Source: Magnetaquicoccus sp039908525 (lineage in GTDB: Bacteria; Pseudomonadota; Magnetococcia; Magnetococcales; Magnetaquicoccaceae). Taken from it: 64,000 bases of DNA. A program made the translations under genes and the position numbers. Shown piece after piece: positions 49,172 through 58,155 of the stretch; position 1 is the stretch's first letter; each line of letters opens with the position of its first letter. The notes below the pieces were generated by a model. The model did not search any database. It saw only the letters and a program-made list of their open reading frames with translations, and had not been told where the DNA came from. The stretch spans positions 1 through 64,000 of the forward strand of contig JAMOAY010000024.1 in assembly GCA_039908525.1 (NCBI GenBank), given 5' to 3'.

Positions 49172-49936
49172 TCACGAGGAGTGGACTTGCACTCCGTTGA
49201 CACCGGTTTCCAGCAGCCCATCCGGGTAGAGCCGCAACCAGCGATAGCCGGGAGAGTCGGTGATGAAAACCGGGTTCTCCGTGCCCGTCGCGAACTGGAC
49301 GCAGGTGGAGGGGGCGCTGAGCAGACGAATGCCCTGTTGCACCCCATCGAAAGGGTGATGGACATGGCCGAACAGGACACACTTCACCCAGGGGTGCCGG
49401 GTGAGGATGGCAAAAAAATCGTCCGGGTTGGCCAGGGCCATCCGGTTCATCCAGGGGGTCTCCAGGGGAACCGGTTGGTGGTGGAGAGCGATCAGGGTGG
49501 GCAGTTCCGGGTGGGTCTGCAGGGTCTCTTCCAGCGCCGACAGCTCTTTTGCCGGAAGTTCGCCCGCCGGATTGTCCGGGTCCGGGTGGGTCGAGTCGAG
49601 GAATATCATGTGCCAGCCTCCCGCGACGACGGAACGCTGCCAGGCGATGGGATGCCCGGTCAAGGCCAGCTGCATCTGTCCCTTCGGATCGTGATTGCCG
49701 GGGACGGCATACACCGGAACATGCAACGGGGCAAACATCCTCTCTGCCAGCGCATAGCTTTCCGGCTCCCCGTCCTGGCTGAGATCCCCCGTGATGATGG
49801 CCATGTGCGTTGTACCTGCCCACGCCCGGGCCGAGGCCAGGATCCTCTCCAGAGCCTCTGCAGAGCAAACCCCGCCGATCTCCCCGGTCGGGTCTGCGAA
49901 CAGGTGACAATCAGAGAAGTGCAGAAGCTGGAACAT
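49172..49936 (-). CDS. cpdA: Calcineurin-like phosphoesterase, CpdA/Icc type
   Basis: 254 residues. Metal-binding blocks DCHLFADP, ITGDLSQDG, VPGNHDPKG, LALHHQP-like IALHHQPVPL and FGHVHHPFDG match the cyclic-AMP phosphodiesterase CpdA (Icc) group. The start codon ATG 49936 has only a weak AGG upstream, but homology begins there. It follows the MBL hydrolase gene by eight bases and is probably co-transcribed. Cyclic nucleotide specificity is inferred from the family. Confidence 0.85.
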   Translation of the reverse strand: MFQLLHFSDCHLFADPTGEIGGVCSAEALERILASARAWAGTTHMAIITGDLSQDGEPESYALAERMFAPLHVPVYAVPGNHDPKGQMQLALTGHPIAWQRSVVAGGWHMIFLDSTHPDPDNPAGELPAKELSALEETLQTHPELPTLIALHHQPVPLETPWMNRMALANPDDFFAILTRHPWVKCVLFGHVHHPFDGVQQGIRLLSAPSTCVQFATGTENPVFITDSPGYRWLRLYPDGLLETGVNGVQVHSS

Positions 49937-49944
49937 TTTCTTGC

Positions 49945-50841
49945 CTACTTTACGATATACCTGCTTTTCAGGTTGTATCCGACCATCCACTCCGCCATGG
50001 AGCGTTTTGGCAGGATCGCCAATAGAGCGGCGGCCATGGCCTCTGCATCCTGCGAGGTGGTTGCCAGCTCTCGCGCCTTGCGGTCGAACAGGGTGAGGTA
50101 CTCTTTCATCTCCTGCAGATCTTTCTTCGTCGAGAGCGGGCCGTGGCCCGGAACGATCTGCTCCACCTCCATGGCCAGCAGGTTGTCCAGAGTTTTGGTC
50201 CAACCGTCGTAATCACCGTCCGCCAGGAAAGGATGGAAGTCGGTGAACAGAATGTCCCCACTGAACAGAAGCTTTTGCGCGGGGAGATAGACCACCAGAC
50301 TGCCCGCCGTGTGCGATGGGCTGTAGCGAACCAGTCGAACGCTCTCCCCGCCAAGGTCGATGGTCATCTGCTCGCTGAAGGCAAGTGCGGGGACGACAAC
50401 CTCGGTACCCACCATATCCTCGTGTTTCAGGCCATACGTGCCAGCGTTCTTCAGGATATCCGCCCCTTTGGTGGCGAGCATGGCCTGGTCGGCCTCATGG
50501 GCGATCAGGGTGGCTCCCAGTTTGGCAAAGACGCAGTTGCCCAGTGCGTGGTCCAGATGGGTATGGGTGTTGACCACATACCGGATCGGCTTGTTCGTCA
50601 CGGCACGGATGTCGGCCAGGAAGCGCTCCCCCTCCTTGGCGGAGATCAGGGTATCCACCACCAGCACGCCATCCCGGCCGATCACAATACCGGCATTGGC
50701 GGCAAAACTGTGGCTGGGCGATGCATCCTTGACACCGACGTAGGCATAGACGTTGTCCGTCAGCCTGGTCAGCTCGGCAAAGGCGGTCTGCACGATCAGC
50801 AGGCTCAAAAACAGGGATGACAATGCAGCGAATTTTTTCAT
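49945..50841 (-). CDS. Secreted metallo-beta-lactamase-fold hydrolase
   Basis: 298 residues with a clear signal peptide (KKFAALSSLFLSLLIVQTAFA). The MBL motif is NTHTHLDHALGN, with further ligands in SPSHTAGSLVV (His), LFSGDILF (Asp) and VPGHGPLS (His). Resembles SoxH/glyoxalase II-like periplasmic hydrolases, sometimes linked to sulfur metabolism; substrate unknown. Start ATG 50841 is favoured by AAGGAT just before it. Precedes cpdA by eight bases. Confidence 0.85.
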   Translation of the reverse strand: MKKFAALSSLFLSLLIVQTAFAELTRLTDNVYAYVGVKDASPSHSFAANAGIVIGRDGVLVVDTLISAKEGERFLADIRAVTNKPIRYVVNTHTHLDHALGNCVFAKLGATLIAHEADQAMLATKGADILKNAGTYGLKHEDMVGTEVVVPALAFSEQMTIDLGGESVRLVRYSPSHTAGSLVVYLPAQKLLFSGDILFTDFHPFLADGDYDGWTKTLDNLLAMEVEQIVPGHGPLSTKKDLQEMKEYLTLFDRKARELATTSQDAEAMAAALLAILPKRSMAEWMVGYNLKSRYIVK

Positions 50842-51052
50842 GGGATCCTTCATGGTCGGAGCATGGGCATTCGGGAAGAGTGCCGAACCGGTGACAGACT
50901 TCCGCAAGGGGAGAAGCAGATCACGTGCCAGCGTTGACTGGAAACCGCAATGCCATCCGGTCGGGCAGGGTGCACCCACGTGTTGTGGATCATGTATGCA
51001 CCTCTGCACGTTTTGTGGTGCATGAGATGGGCTTCTGTGCGCCACAAATACC

Positions 51053-51067
51053 GTTGTGTCGCACAAC
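51053..51067. promoter_or_regulatory. Operator-like palindrome upstream of the MBL gene
   Basis: GTTGTGTCGCACAAC, six perfect inverted bases around a three-base centre. It lies in the 277-base space between the MBL gene and the MCP gene (50842-51118), about 210 bases from the MBL start. No other element is certain; could be a chance palindrome. Confidence 0.35.
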
Positions 51068-51118
51068 TCCGCACGGATCAGACAGGAGTGGCATCCTGTA
51101 TCCGCCGTGGACGGCCGC

Positions 51119-53479
51119 CTACTCCACCTTGAACAGCTGCGTCTGCTCCATGAGATGGTCGGCCTCCGTCATCATGTCGGTGCTGAACCCGGACACATCC
51201 TTGGCCAGGGAGAGATTCTGCTGGGCCCCCTTGTCGATGGAGGAGATGGCACCACCGATCTGACTCAAACCCACCGCCTGCTGCCGCGAGGCGTTGCTGA
51301 TCTGTTCGATCATGTTGGCAACCGCCAGGACCGTGTGCTGGATCCGGTTCAGATTCTGCTCGTTGCTGCCCCGGAACTGGGCCAGAAGCTCCTGCACACG
51401 CGCCAGCAACTCCTCCACCTCGGTTTCGGAGTGGTGCACCACCGTCAAACCCCGCTGCACCGCCTTGCCACTGGCAGAGAGCAGTCGGGTGATCTCCTGG
51501 GCCGCACGACCGGAACGGCGGGCCAACACCCGCACCTCGGTCGCCACCACCGCAAACCCCCGACCCTGCTCACCCGCCCTGGCCGCCTCCACAGCGGCGT
51601 TGAGCGCCAGCAGATTGGTCTGAAACGCCACATCGTCGATGAAAGTGAGAATGCCGGCAATCTTTTCCGCCATCTCGCCAATCTCCGTCATGGCCTCCAC
51701 AACCTGCCGGTTGGTTGCCTGCAATTGCTGAAACATCTGCTGGTTGGCCGTGCCCATCTGCTCCACCGATTCCAGCAACTGGGTTTTGCCCGACTGGAAC
51801 ATGGTGTGCGCCTCCTGGCTGATGGTGCGCGCCTGTTGGGTGTTCTGCGCCGTCTGATCCACCGTGATCGTCAACTCCTCCATGGCCGAGGAGATCTCCA
51901 ACATGGCGCGGGTCTGCTCCTTGGTGCGCTGGGCCAGATCCTGGTTGCCGGCCATGAGCTTGATGGAGATGGTGGCGATACCCTGGGTCGTCTTCTGGGT
52001 CTGGGAGAGGACGGAACGCCAGCGCATCTTCAGGGAGGATAACGCCTGGGCACTCAGCTGCAGCTCCTGGAAACGGATCGCATGGTGCGGGGAGGGGGTC
52101 AGATCCAGCTTCTCGGCCATCACCTCCACCTCGTGGGTCATCGCATGCACCGGAGCAAGGATCCGGCGGCTGATCCACTGGCTGAGACCGAGCACCACGA
52201 TCAGACTGAGGGCGATGATCAACAGGCTCTTCCACAACAGATGCTGGGCCACCCCTTTGAAATCCTCCTCCGGCACCACCAGGCCGATGGTCCAGGGCAC
52301 CTCGTGACCGCTCTGCATCGGGGTGTAGAAGCCGTAATATTTCTGCCCACCCGATTGAAAATCAAACTGGAAGCCTGCTCCAAGCTGCAACGGCGCGCCA
52401 TCCGGCAGGGCATGCAGACGGCGCACGGCATGGAACGAAGCCCCCAGGGCGCCATCGGTCACCTCGGTAATCCGGTTCTGCTCCATCTCCAGGGGGGCTT
52501 CCGTGCCATTGGCTTTGATCCGCAACACCTGCCGATGGTCCGGCAGGCCCACCACGCCACCGTGGTTGTCGATGATAAACATGCGGCTGTTGGGGGTGAT
52601 GCGGTTGGCCTGCAACACCTCGGACAACGATTGGAGGACAATGTCGATGCCGGTCACCCCGAGCAGCTTCTTGTCCCGATAGACCGGACTGGCAACCGTG
52701 ATGCCGACCTGATAGGAGGTGCGGCCCTGGTAGCGATTGTCCCAGGTATAGACATCGGTCCAGAAGCGGTCTGTCTGCGGTCGCCGGGCGCCGACATACC
52801 AGGGGCGCAGACGGGGATCGTAGGCCTTGCCAGGGTCGGTCGTCGCCTGCGGATGGCCGCCGGCATCGGTTTCATACCAGGTGGTCTGCACGATGGGGGC
52901 CAGCAACTGGACAACCTGGGCCTGTTTGTCCATCGTCTCCTGGGGTATGGCGCGCTGGGTGGCCAGGGCGCGGCTCTCCTGGGCCACCACCTCCCGGGTC
53001 AACTCCTCGGCACGACGCATGCTTTCCCAGCTCTCCGGGTCGTCCCGCAGACGGCGAATGGTCCGACTGCGCAGTTTGCCATCCTCCTCCCGCTTGTTGA
53101 GCCAATGGTTGCCCCCCTCGTCACCGAAATAGATGAGACTGAAATGGGGATGGCTGGTCAACTGCTCGCGGGTGACCGCCTGGAAGGTGCGCAGGAAACC
53201 GCCATCCCCCACCGTCTCCTGCAGCATGGCGGCGTTGATGCGCACCGCATTGGCCGCGGCATCCAGAAAACTCTGCACGCTTTTGACCGCCAGACGGCTG
53301 CCACTGGCCATGGCGGCCTGGGCGGTCTGTTCCAGGATGCCGGAGATGGCGATGAAGGTGATGGCCGCCAGAGTGGCCATGGGCAGGCCGATCAATGCGA
53401 AATAGGACCAGGGCAGGAAGCTGCCCAGGCGCAGACGGGGGTTCTGAGGTGTTGCGGTCGGAGTGGAGGGTGCGTTCAT
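51119..53479 (-). CDS. Methyl-accepting chemotaxis protein with dCache sensor
   Basis: 786 residues. TM1 about 24-48, a large dCache_1 periplasmic domain (about 50-405; RPWYVGARRPQTDRFWTDVYTW and VGITVASPVYRDKKLLGVTGIDI are its ligand-pocket hallmarks), TM2 about 415-435, HAMP-like region (ISRRILAPVHAMTHEVEVM) and the cytoplasmic hairpin with its tip FQTNLLALNAAVEAARAGEQGRGFAVVATEVR. The dCache motifs with R-x-W-Y suggest small ligands such as amino acids or amines, but ligand cannot be named. Last gene of the che operon, 15 bases after cheW. Confidence 0.95.
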   Translation of the reverse strand: MNAPSTPTATPQNPRLRLGSFLPWSYFALIGLPMATLAAITFIAISGILEQTAQAAMASGSRLAVKSVQSFLDAAANAVRINAAMLQETVGDGGFLRTFQAVTREQLTSHPHFSLIYFGDEGGNHWLNKREEDGKLRSRTIRRLRDDPESWESMRRAEELTREVVAQESRALATQRAIPQETMDKQAQVVQLLAPIVQTTWYETDAGGHPQATTDPGKAYDPRLRPWYVGARRPQTDRFWTDVYTWDNRYQGRTSYQVGITVASPVYRDKKLLGVTGIDIVLQSLSEVLQANRITPNSRMFIIDNHGGVVGLPDHRQVLRIKANGTEAPLEMEQNRITEVTDGALGASFHAVRRLHALPDGAPLQLGAGFQFDFQSGGQKYYGFYTPMQSGHEVPWTIGLVVPEEDFKGVAQHLLWKSLLIIALSLIVVLGLSQWISRRILAPVHAMTHEVEVMAEKLDLTPSPHHAIRFQELQLSAQALSSLKMRWRSVLSQTQKTTQGIATISIKLMAGNQDLAQRTKEQTRAMLEISSAMEELTITVDQTAQNTQQARTISQEAHTMFQSGKTQLLESVEQMGTANQQMFQQLQATNRQVVEAMTEIGEMAEKIAGILTFIDDVAFQTNLLALNAAVEAARAGEQGRGFAVVATEVRVLARRSGRAAQEITRLLSASGKAVQRGLTVVHHSETEVEELLARVQELLAQFRGSNEQNLNRIQHTVLAVANMIEQISNASRQQAVGLSQIGGAISSIDKGAQQNLSLAKDVSGFSTDMMTEADHLMEQTQLFKVE

Positions 53480-53494
53480 GAAGGATGTTTCCGA

Positions 53495-54088
53495 TCAGAC
53501 ATGGGTTGACCCCGTCAGGGGGTGGCCGGCGATGAGGGCCAGCATCTCTTCGCTGGACAGCAGGTTGTCCAGGTCCAGCAGGGGTACGCGCTTGCCCCGG
53601 TGGTGCACCACCCCCAGGATCGGAGGAGGGCCCGCCGTGGTTGCGAAGGGTGCCTGGTCGGTACCGACCGGCTCAATGTCGTCATCCGCCAGCGCCATGA
53701 GCTCCTCGACCCCGTCCACCCGCAAGCCGAACTGTCGGTCCATGCCCCCCTCCGCAGCCGTGCGCATCGGTTGTACCACCACCAGCACAGTGCGCGCCGC
53801 CTCGTCTGCCGCCGGCAGAGTGAGGCGCAGGCGCAGATCCATCACCGGGATCACCTCGCCCTGCAGGTTGCACAGACCGGCCAAGTGGGGGGGCAGGCCG
53901 GGTATCGGTGTGGCCGGGGCGTAGCGCACCATCTGCACCACCTGACGGGCGGGCAGGCCACAGAGTTGCCCATCCAGCAGGAAAAACAGCCAAGTCTGGC
54001 CAGCGGCTGTGGAGGTCGCCCCCTGCCGGCCCACCCAGCTGCGGGCCTCCTCCTCGTCGTCAAACGGATTCCATTCGTTGTGTGTCAT
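53495..54088 (-). CDS. cheW: CheW-like coupling protein
   Basis: 197 residues. The CheW fold is visible from TWLFFLLDGQLCGLPARQVVQMV through PGLPPHLAGLCNLQGEVIPVMDLRLR to LGVVHHRGKRVPLLDLDNLL. The N-terminal 45 residues are extra and acidic (DDEEEARSW). Start ATG 54088 behind AGGATCCC; ATG 54100 is also in frame. It precedes the MCP gene by 15 bases and follows the HicB-like ORF by 75. Confidence 0.92.
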   Translation of the reverse strand: MTHNEWNPFDDEEEARSWVGRQGATSTAAGQTWLFFLLDGQLCGLPARQVVQMVRYAPATPIPGLPPHLAGLCNLQGEVIPVMDLRLRLTLPAADEAARTVLVVVQPMRTAAEGGMDRQFGLRVDGVEELMALADDDIEPVGTDQAPFATTAGPPPILGVVHHRGKRVPLLDLDNLLSSEEMLALIAGHPLTGSTHV

Positions 54089-54163
54089 GGGATCCTGCAT
54101 GGTTGGTTGGCCGGTGTTTATTGGATAAATGTACAACCACTGGCTTGCAAATAACGAAGCGTT

Positions 54164-54376
54164 TCACAAGGCAATACACGCCTCACAATAATCCGTGCCC
54201 GCCAACGCGAAAGCATCAAGGCGATTGAGCGCAATGGCTTCTCGCAGTGTCACCGTCAACGTTTCCAGCAATGTCTCGCGGTCGGCCTCCTGACAGTTGA
54301 CACCAGAAAGTTCTGCAATCCAGCCTATCCACCATCCATCCACCTGCTTGATGACAGCCGTATAGGTTTGAGTCAT
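54164..54376 (-). CDS. HicB-family antitoxin-like protein, orphan
   Basis: 70 residues. TYTAVIKQVDGWWIGWIAELSGVNCQEADRETLLETLTVTLREAI is the HicB partial RNase H-like fold. GGAGAG six bases before ATG 54376, and the gene follows cheA by 16 bases. HicA, its toxin, is not encoded nearby (the 75 bases to cheW have no room), so it is either an orphan, or a fixed component of the chemotaxis operon. Length is typical for the short HicB form. Confidence 0.8.
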   Translation of the reverse strand: MTQTYTAVIKQVDGWWIGWIAELSGVNCQEADRETLLETLTVTLREAIALNRLDAFALAGTDYCEACIAL

Positions 54377-54392
54377 CGTTGCTCTCCTGCAT

Positions 54393-56672
54393 TCAACCGT
54401 TGATCCCGTCTGCCGGTTCCCCTGCCCCAGCGACCGGCAGCAGCCAGGCCAGGTCCAGAATGAGCGCCACCTGGCCATCTTCCAGGATGGAGGCCCCCAT
54501 GATACCGGGTACCGGATAAAAATGCTCCAACAGATTTTTGATGAGCAGCTGTTTTTGTTCCAGGGTCTCATCCACCAGCAATCCGGCCGTGCGCCCCCCC
54601 TCGGCGACGATAAGCAGGGTGGCGCTCTGGCTTGGTGGCTCCGGGCTCTCCACCCCCAGCAGGCGGTGGAGGCGCAGCAGCGGAAGCGACCCGCCCTGCC
54701 ATGGGAAGCGGGCCTGCTCCGGAGTCGTCTCCGACCACCAGGCCGGATCGGGGCGCAGGGAGGCGACGATGGCCAGGGTGGGCAGCACGAACCGCCGTGC
54801 ACCCACCCGGACCACCACCCCGTCCAGAATCGCCAGGGTCAGGGGGAGCCGGATGTGAAAACGGCTGCCCGCGCCAGGACGAGTGTCAATCTGCACCGAA
54901 CCGTGCAAGGCGGTGATCTCCTGCCGTACCACATCCAGCCCCACCCCCCGACCGGAGAGCTCGGTGACGGTCTGGGCGGTGGAAAATCCGGGCCGGAACA
55001 ACAGCTCCAGCAGTGCCTCCGGGGTGGGCTCCTCCCCCTCCGCCAGCCACTGTTTCTGGCGGGCCGTGGCCAGAATCTGCGCCCTGTCCATGCCCCGTCC
55101 GTCATCTTCCACCTCCACGCAGAGCTGCCCCCCCTGGTGGGAGGCGCGCAGGGTGATGGTGCCATGGGGTGGCTTGCCAACCGTTTGCCGCTGCTCCGGC
55201 GACTCAATGCCGTGATCGATGGCATTGCGCAGCAGATGTTTGAAAGGGTCGCTGAGCCGTTCGGCAATCTCTTTGTCCACCTCGGCAGCGGCGCCGCGTA
55301 TCTCCAGGTTGACCAGTTTTCCGCTCTGCCGGGCGGCATCCCGGACCAGACGCTGGAAGGAGTGGAACAGCCCGCCGATCGGAATCATGCGCAGGGCAAC
55401 CACCTGTCCCCGCAGGGCATGGCTGAGCTGTTGGCCCTGGTGGGAGAGCGCCTGCAACACCTCGAAGGCGTGCTCCAGTGCATTTTGCAGATCGCCGCGA
55501 CCCGCCGCCAAGCGTCGGCCCCGTGTCAGTTCCCGCAACGGTTGTTCCAGAGTGGCCAGCCCCTCTTCCAGCCGTCCCTGGAAGAGATCCAGCTCTCCCG
55601 CCAAATTGACCAGCCGGTTCAACTTGGCCACATCGACCCGGATGGTGGCGGCCGACTCCCGCATGGCCTGCTCGATCTGGCGCTTCTGGGTGGCCAGCGC
55701 CTGATCCCGCTCCGCCTGGGTCAGGGTGCCCTCCTGGACCAGAATATCGCCGAGGAACTTCTGCCGGCCCAAGCCCTGCAACAGCTCCTGTTCGGTCACC
55801 GCCCCCTGGGCGAGCAGGATCTCGCCCAGAGGCTGCGGTCCCTCCGGCGGTGTCGGCGGTTCGTCGATGAGGGGCATCGGTTCCGGGTAGCGCTGCAGGG
55901 CCGCCAGCAGGTGGTCGATACGGGTTTGAAGGCGGGTCGTCGGCAGACCGGTGCTGTTCGTCAGCAGTTCCAGGCAGGTGATGGCCTCCTCCATCAGGGG
56001 GGCCAGCAGGGAGCCGATCTCCCGGCTGCCATTTTCGATCGGGATCAACCGATCCGCCACCTGGCTGGCGTAGTGGGCCAGATGGGTCAGCCCGGCCGCC
56101 CCGGTCGCCAGTTGAATGATGTCAAAACCCCGGTAGCAATCCCCCACCCACTCCCCGTCCGGTTGCCGGAGGAAAGCGGGCAGGTCGGCCCGCAGGGAGG
56201 CGCTGATGCCGAGGATGGCGGTGCGGGTTTCCTGGTGGGTCACCTCCTGGTCGGTATGGTGGTACGGTTCCAGTTCGGCCAGCAGGGCGGCCACCTGTCC
56301 CGCCGCCGCACCGCCCTCCCCCTGGGCCTCGGCCAGCAACAGGGGCAGCAGGTCCACCGCGCGCAGTAACAGGGAAACGAGCTCGGCGGAAAGCGACAGA
56401 TCTCCGTCACGCAGGCGGGAGAGGAGTGTCTCAATCCGGTGGGCAAAATCGGCCATGGTGGGCCACTTGGCCCCCCGTGCCCCCCCCTTGAGGGTATGAA
56501 AGCCGCGAAAGATGCGGTGGATCCCCGCAGGGTCCTCGGGGGCGCGCTCCAGAGCCAGGATATCGGCCTCCAGCGTCTGAATAATCTCCCGGGCACTGAG
56601 CAGAAAGTTCTGCACATACTCCTGGAAATAGGGGTCGTTCTCGCCCTCTGTCGAAACCTGTGCAGACGCCAT
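54393..56672 (-). CDS. cheA: CheA histidine kinase with MshEN-like repeats
   Basis: 759 residues. P1 HPt domain with phospho-His H59 (GFHTLKGGARG), then about 100 residues of second helical domain, then two ~28-residue repeats, PLGEILLAQGAVTEQELLQGLGRQK and FLGDILVQEGTLTQAERDQALATQK, which resemble the MshEN/T2SSE N-terminal unit. Next come the P3 dimer helices (VAKLNRLVNLAGELDLF), P4 ATPase (HLLRNAIDHGIES, DDGRGMD, GRGVGLDVV) and P5 CheW-like domain. There is no receiver domain. Start ATG 56672 behind AGGAGAG. Operon: cheA, hicB-like, cheW, MCP. Confidence 0.93.
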   Translation of the reverse strand: MASAQVSTEGENDPYFQEYVQNFLLSAREIIQTLEADILALERAPEDPAGIHRIFRGFHTLKGGARGAKWPTMADFAHRIETLLSRLRDGDLSLSAELVSLLLRAVDLLPLLLAEAQGEGGAAAGQVAALLAELEPYHHTDQEVTHQETRTAILGISASLRADLPAFLRQPDGEWVGDCYRGFDIIQLATGAAGLTHLAHYASQVADRLIPIENGSREIGSLLAPLMEEAITCLELLTNSTGLPTTRLQTRIDHLLAALQRYPEPMPLIDEPPTPPEGPQPLGEILLAQGAVTEQELLQGLGRQKFLGDILVQEGTLTQAERDQALATQKRQIEQAMRESAATIRVDVAKLNRLVNLAGELDLFQGRLEEGLATLEQPLRELTRGRRLAAGRGDLQNALEHAFEVLQALSHQGQQLSHALRGQVVALRMIPIGGLFHSFQRLVRDAARQSGKLVNLEIRGAAAEVDKEIAERLSDPFKHLLRNAIDHGIESPEQRQTVGKPPHGTITLRASHQGGQLCVEVEDDGRGMDRAQILATARQKQWLAEGEEPTPEALLELLFRPGFSTAQTVTELSGRGVGLDVVRQEITALHGSVQIDTRPGAGSRFHIRLPLTLAILDGVVVRVGARRFVLPTLAIVASLRPDPAWWSETTPEQARFPWQGGSLPLLRLHRLLGVESPEPPSQSATLLIVAEGGRTAGLLVDETLEQKQLLIKNLLEHFYPVPGIMGASILEDGQVALILDLAWLLPVAGAGEPADGING

Positions 56673-56744
56673 GCATCTCTCCTGTGTGCAAACAACGCGC
56701 GGCGCGCCCGCAGGGTGGAGGTTCCCCTTTCCCGGTGCAGCCAT

Positions 56745-56987
56745 TCACGACGGCTCCGCCAACACGCCCTCCAGTGTTGTGGCATCCAGGACCCGGAGGC
56801 TCCATGCCTCCAGGGTGGCCGAGTCGGCCTGGGCAATTTTGTCGGTGGCCCACTCGGGCAGTGTGCCGAAACGGCGTTGCAGGAAACGGGTCAGCATTTT
56901 GGATTCGCCTTCTTGTCGGCCATCCACAGGATGCTCTCCTCGCATGGCACGGTCGGACCACCTGTTGACGAAAACAGCCACGAACAC
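56745..56987 (-). pseudogene. C-terminal fragment of an Rpn/DUF4351 nuclease-like gene
   Basis: The 80-codon frame encodes only the tail of an Rpn-type protein: DGRQEGESKMLTRFLQRRFG, then TLPEWATDKIAQADSATLE and RVLDATTLEGVLA. The whole nuclease domain is missing. It is about half identical by eye to the tail of the remnant at 45164. Probably not functional; it lies just upstream of cheA. The following 284 bases to nuoA (56988-57271) include the nuo promoter. Confidence 0.7.
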
Positions 56988-57183
56988 ACGGCCAGTCTAT
57001 CCTGTTGGCATCTGAAAAGCCACCGGATTTATCGCAATCGTTCGACTCTTGACCCCCGCCATGCCGGCATCAGACGGGCTGTCGGCAGGGGGGAATATGA
57101 CCTTTACGCACGATCTATTAATTGAATTTATCATGCAAAAAAAATTCAAATGCATAAAATATTTCAAAAACCATCTGCCATGG

Positions 57184-57212
57184 TTGACGTGGTGGGGAAC
57201 AAGTGATAAAGC
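57184..57212 (+). promoter_or_regulatory. Candidate promoter of the nuo operon
   Basis: TTGACG (57184-57189), 17-base spacer, TAAAGC (57207-57212) with a TG ahead of the -10 region. Ends 59 bases before nuoA. Just upstream, 57118-57172 is markedly AT-rich (AAAAAAATTC, ATAAAATATTTC), which could act as an UP-like element. Confidence 0.5.
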
Positions 57213-57271
57213 ATCTTCGTTGCGCTGGCTGGAGGTGGATCGAAATTCTCTCTGTCGAGGTGGTTTGCGTC

Positions 57272-57628
57272 ATGTTGGAAAATTATTTCCCCATTCTGGT
57301 CCTGTTGGGTGTCTCCCTGGGGACCGCCGTGGTCATGATGGCGGGCTCCTTTCTGGTGGGCCCGAAGCGGGGCTATGCCGAGAAGAACGCCCAGTACGAG
57401 TGCGGTTTTGCCCCTCTGAGCCGGGTTCGGTTGCCGTTTGACGTGCGCTTTTACCTGCTCAGCATCCTCTTCGTCGTGTTCGATATCGAGGCCGCCTTTC
57501 TGTTTCCCTGGGCGGTGGCCTTCAAGGATATCGGCTGGGTCGGTTTTGTGGAGATGATGCTTTTTCTGGGGGTGCTGCTGGTCGGTTACGCCTACATCTG
57601 GAAAAAAGGAGCACTGGAATGGGAGTGA
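57272..57628 (+). CDS. nuoA: NADH-quinone oxidoreductase subunit A
   Basis: 118 residues, three transmembrane helices. YECGFAPLSRVRLPFDVRFYLLSILFVVFDIEAAFLFPWAV is the hallmark of NuoA. ATG 57272 with GAGGTGG upstream. Ends ten bases into nuoB. Confidence 0.97.
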   Translation: MLENYFPILVLLGVSLGTAVVMMAGSFLVGPKRGYAEKNAQYECGFAPLSRVRLPFDVRFYLLSILFVVFDIEAAFLFPWAVAFKDIGWVGFVEMMLFLGVLLVGYAYIWKKGALEWE

Positions 57629-58155
57629 TCGAAGAGGTCAGACAGGAGGTGGCGGAGCGGGGTTTTCTGTTGGCCTCGGCGGACAAGCTGGTCAACTGGG
57701 CGCGGACCTCCTCCATGTGGCCGATGACCTTCGGCTTGGCCTGCTGCGCGGTGGAGATGATGCATGCCGGGGCCAGTCGCTACGACCTGGACCGTTTCGG
57801 CATCGTCTTTCGCGGTTCACCCCGCCAGTCGGATGTCATCATCGTCGCCGGCACCCTGACCCAGAAAATGGCCCCGGCCTTGCGCAAGCTGTACGATCAG
57901 ATGCCGGAACCCCGCTGGGTGGTCTCCATGGGCTCCTGTGCCAACGGGGGCGGCTACTACCATCATGGCTACTCCGTGGTGCGGGGGTGCGACAGCGTCG
58001 TGCCGGTCGATATCTTCATTCCCGGCTGTCCTCCTACCGCCGAGGCCTTCCTGTACGGCATCCTGCAGCTGCACAAAAAGATCCACCGCACCCACACCCT
58101 CTACAGCGGTTGGGGCGCTTCCGGGGTGGTGCAGAGCCGGGAGGTGCGCGCGTGA
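57619..58155 (+). CDS. nuoB: NADH-quinone oxidoreductase subunit B
   Basis: 178 residues. Holds the terminal N2 cluster: SMWPMTFGLACCAVEMMH, MGSCANGGGYYHHGYSVVRG and VDIFIPGCPPTAEAFLYGI give the four cysteines with the tandem pair. Overlaps nuoA by ten bases and nuoC by four. Confidence 0.98.
   Translation: MGVIEEVRQEVAERGFLLASADKLVNWARTSSMWPMTFGLACCAVEMMHAGASRYDLDRFGIVFRGSPRQSDVIIVAGTLTQKMAPALRKLYDQMPEPRWVVSMGSCANGGGYYHHGYSVVRGCDSVVPVDIFIPGCPPTAEAFLYGILQLHKKIHRTHTLYSGWGASGVVQSREVRA

Noticed and set aside
57049..57271. Small plus-strand frame upstream of nuoA
   Set aside because: The sequence is AT-rich promoter-like DNA with a -35/-10 pair inside; the frame then continues out of phase into nuoA.
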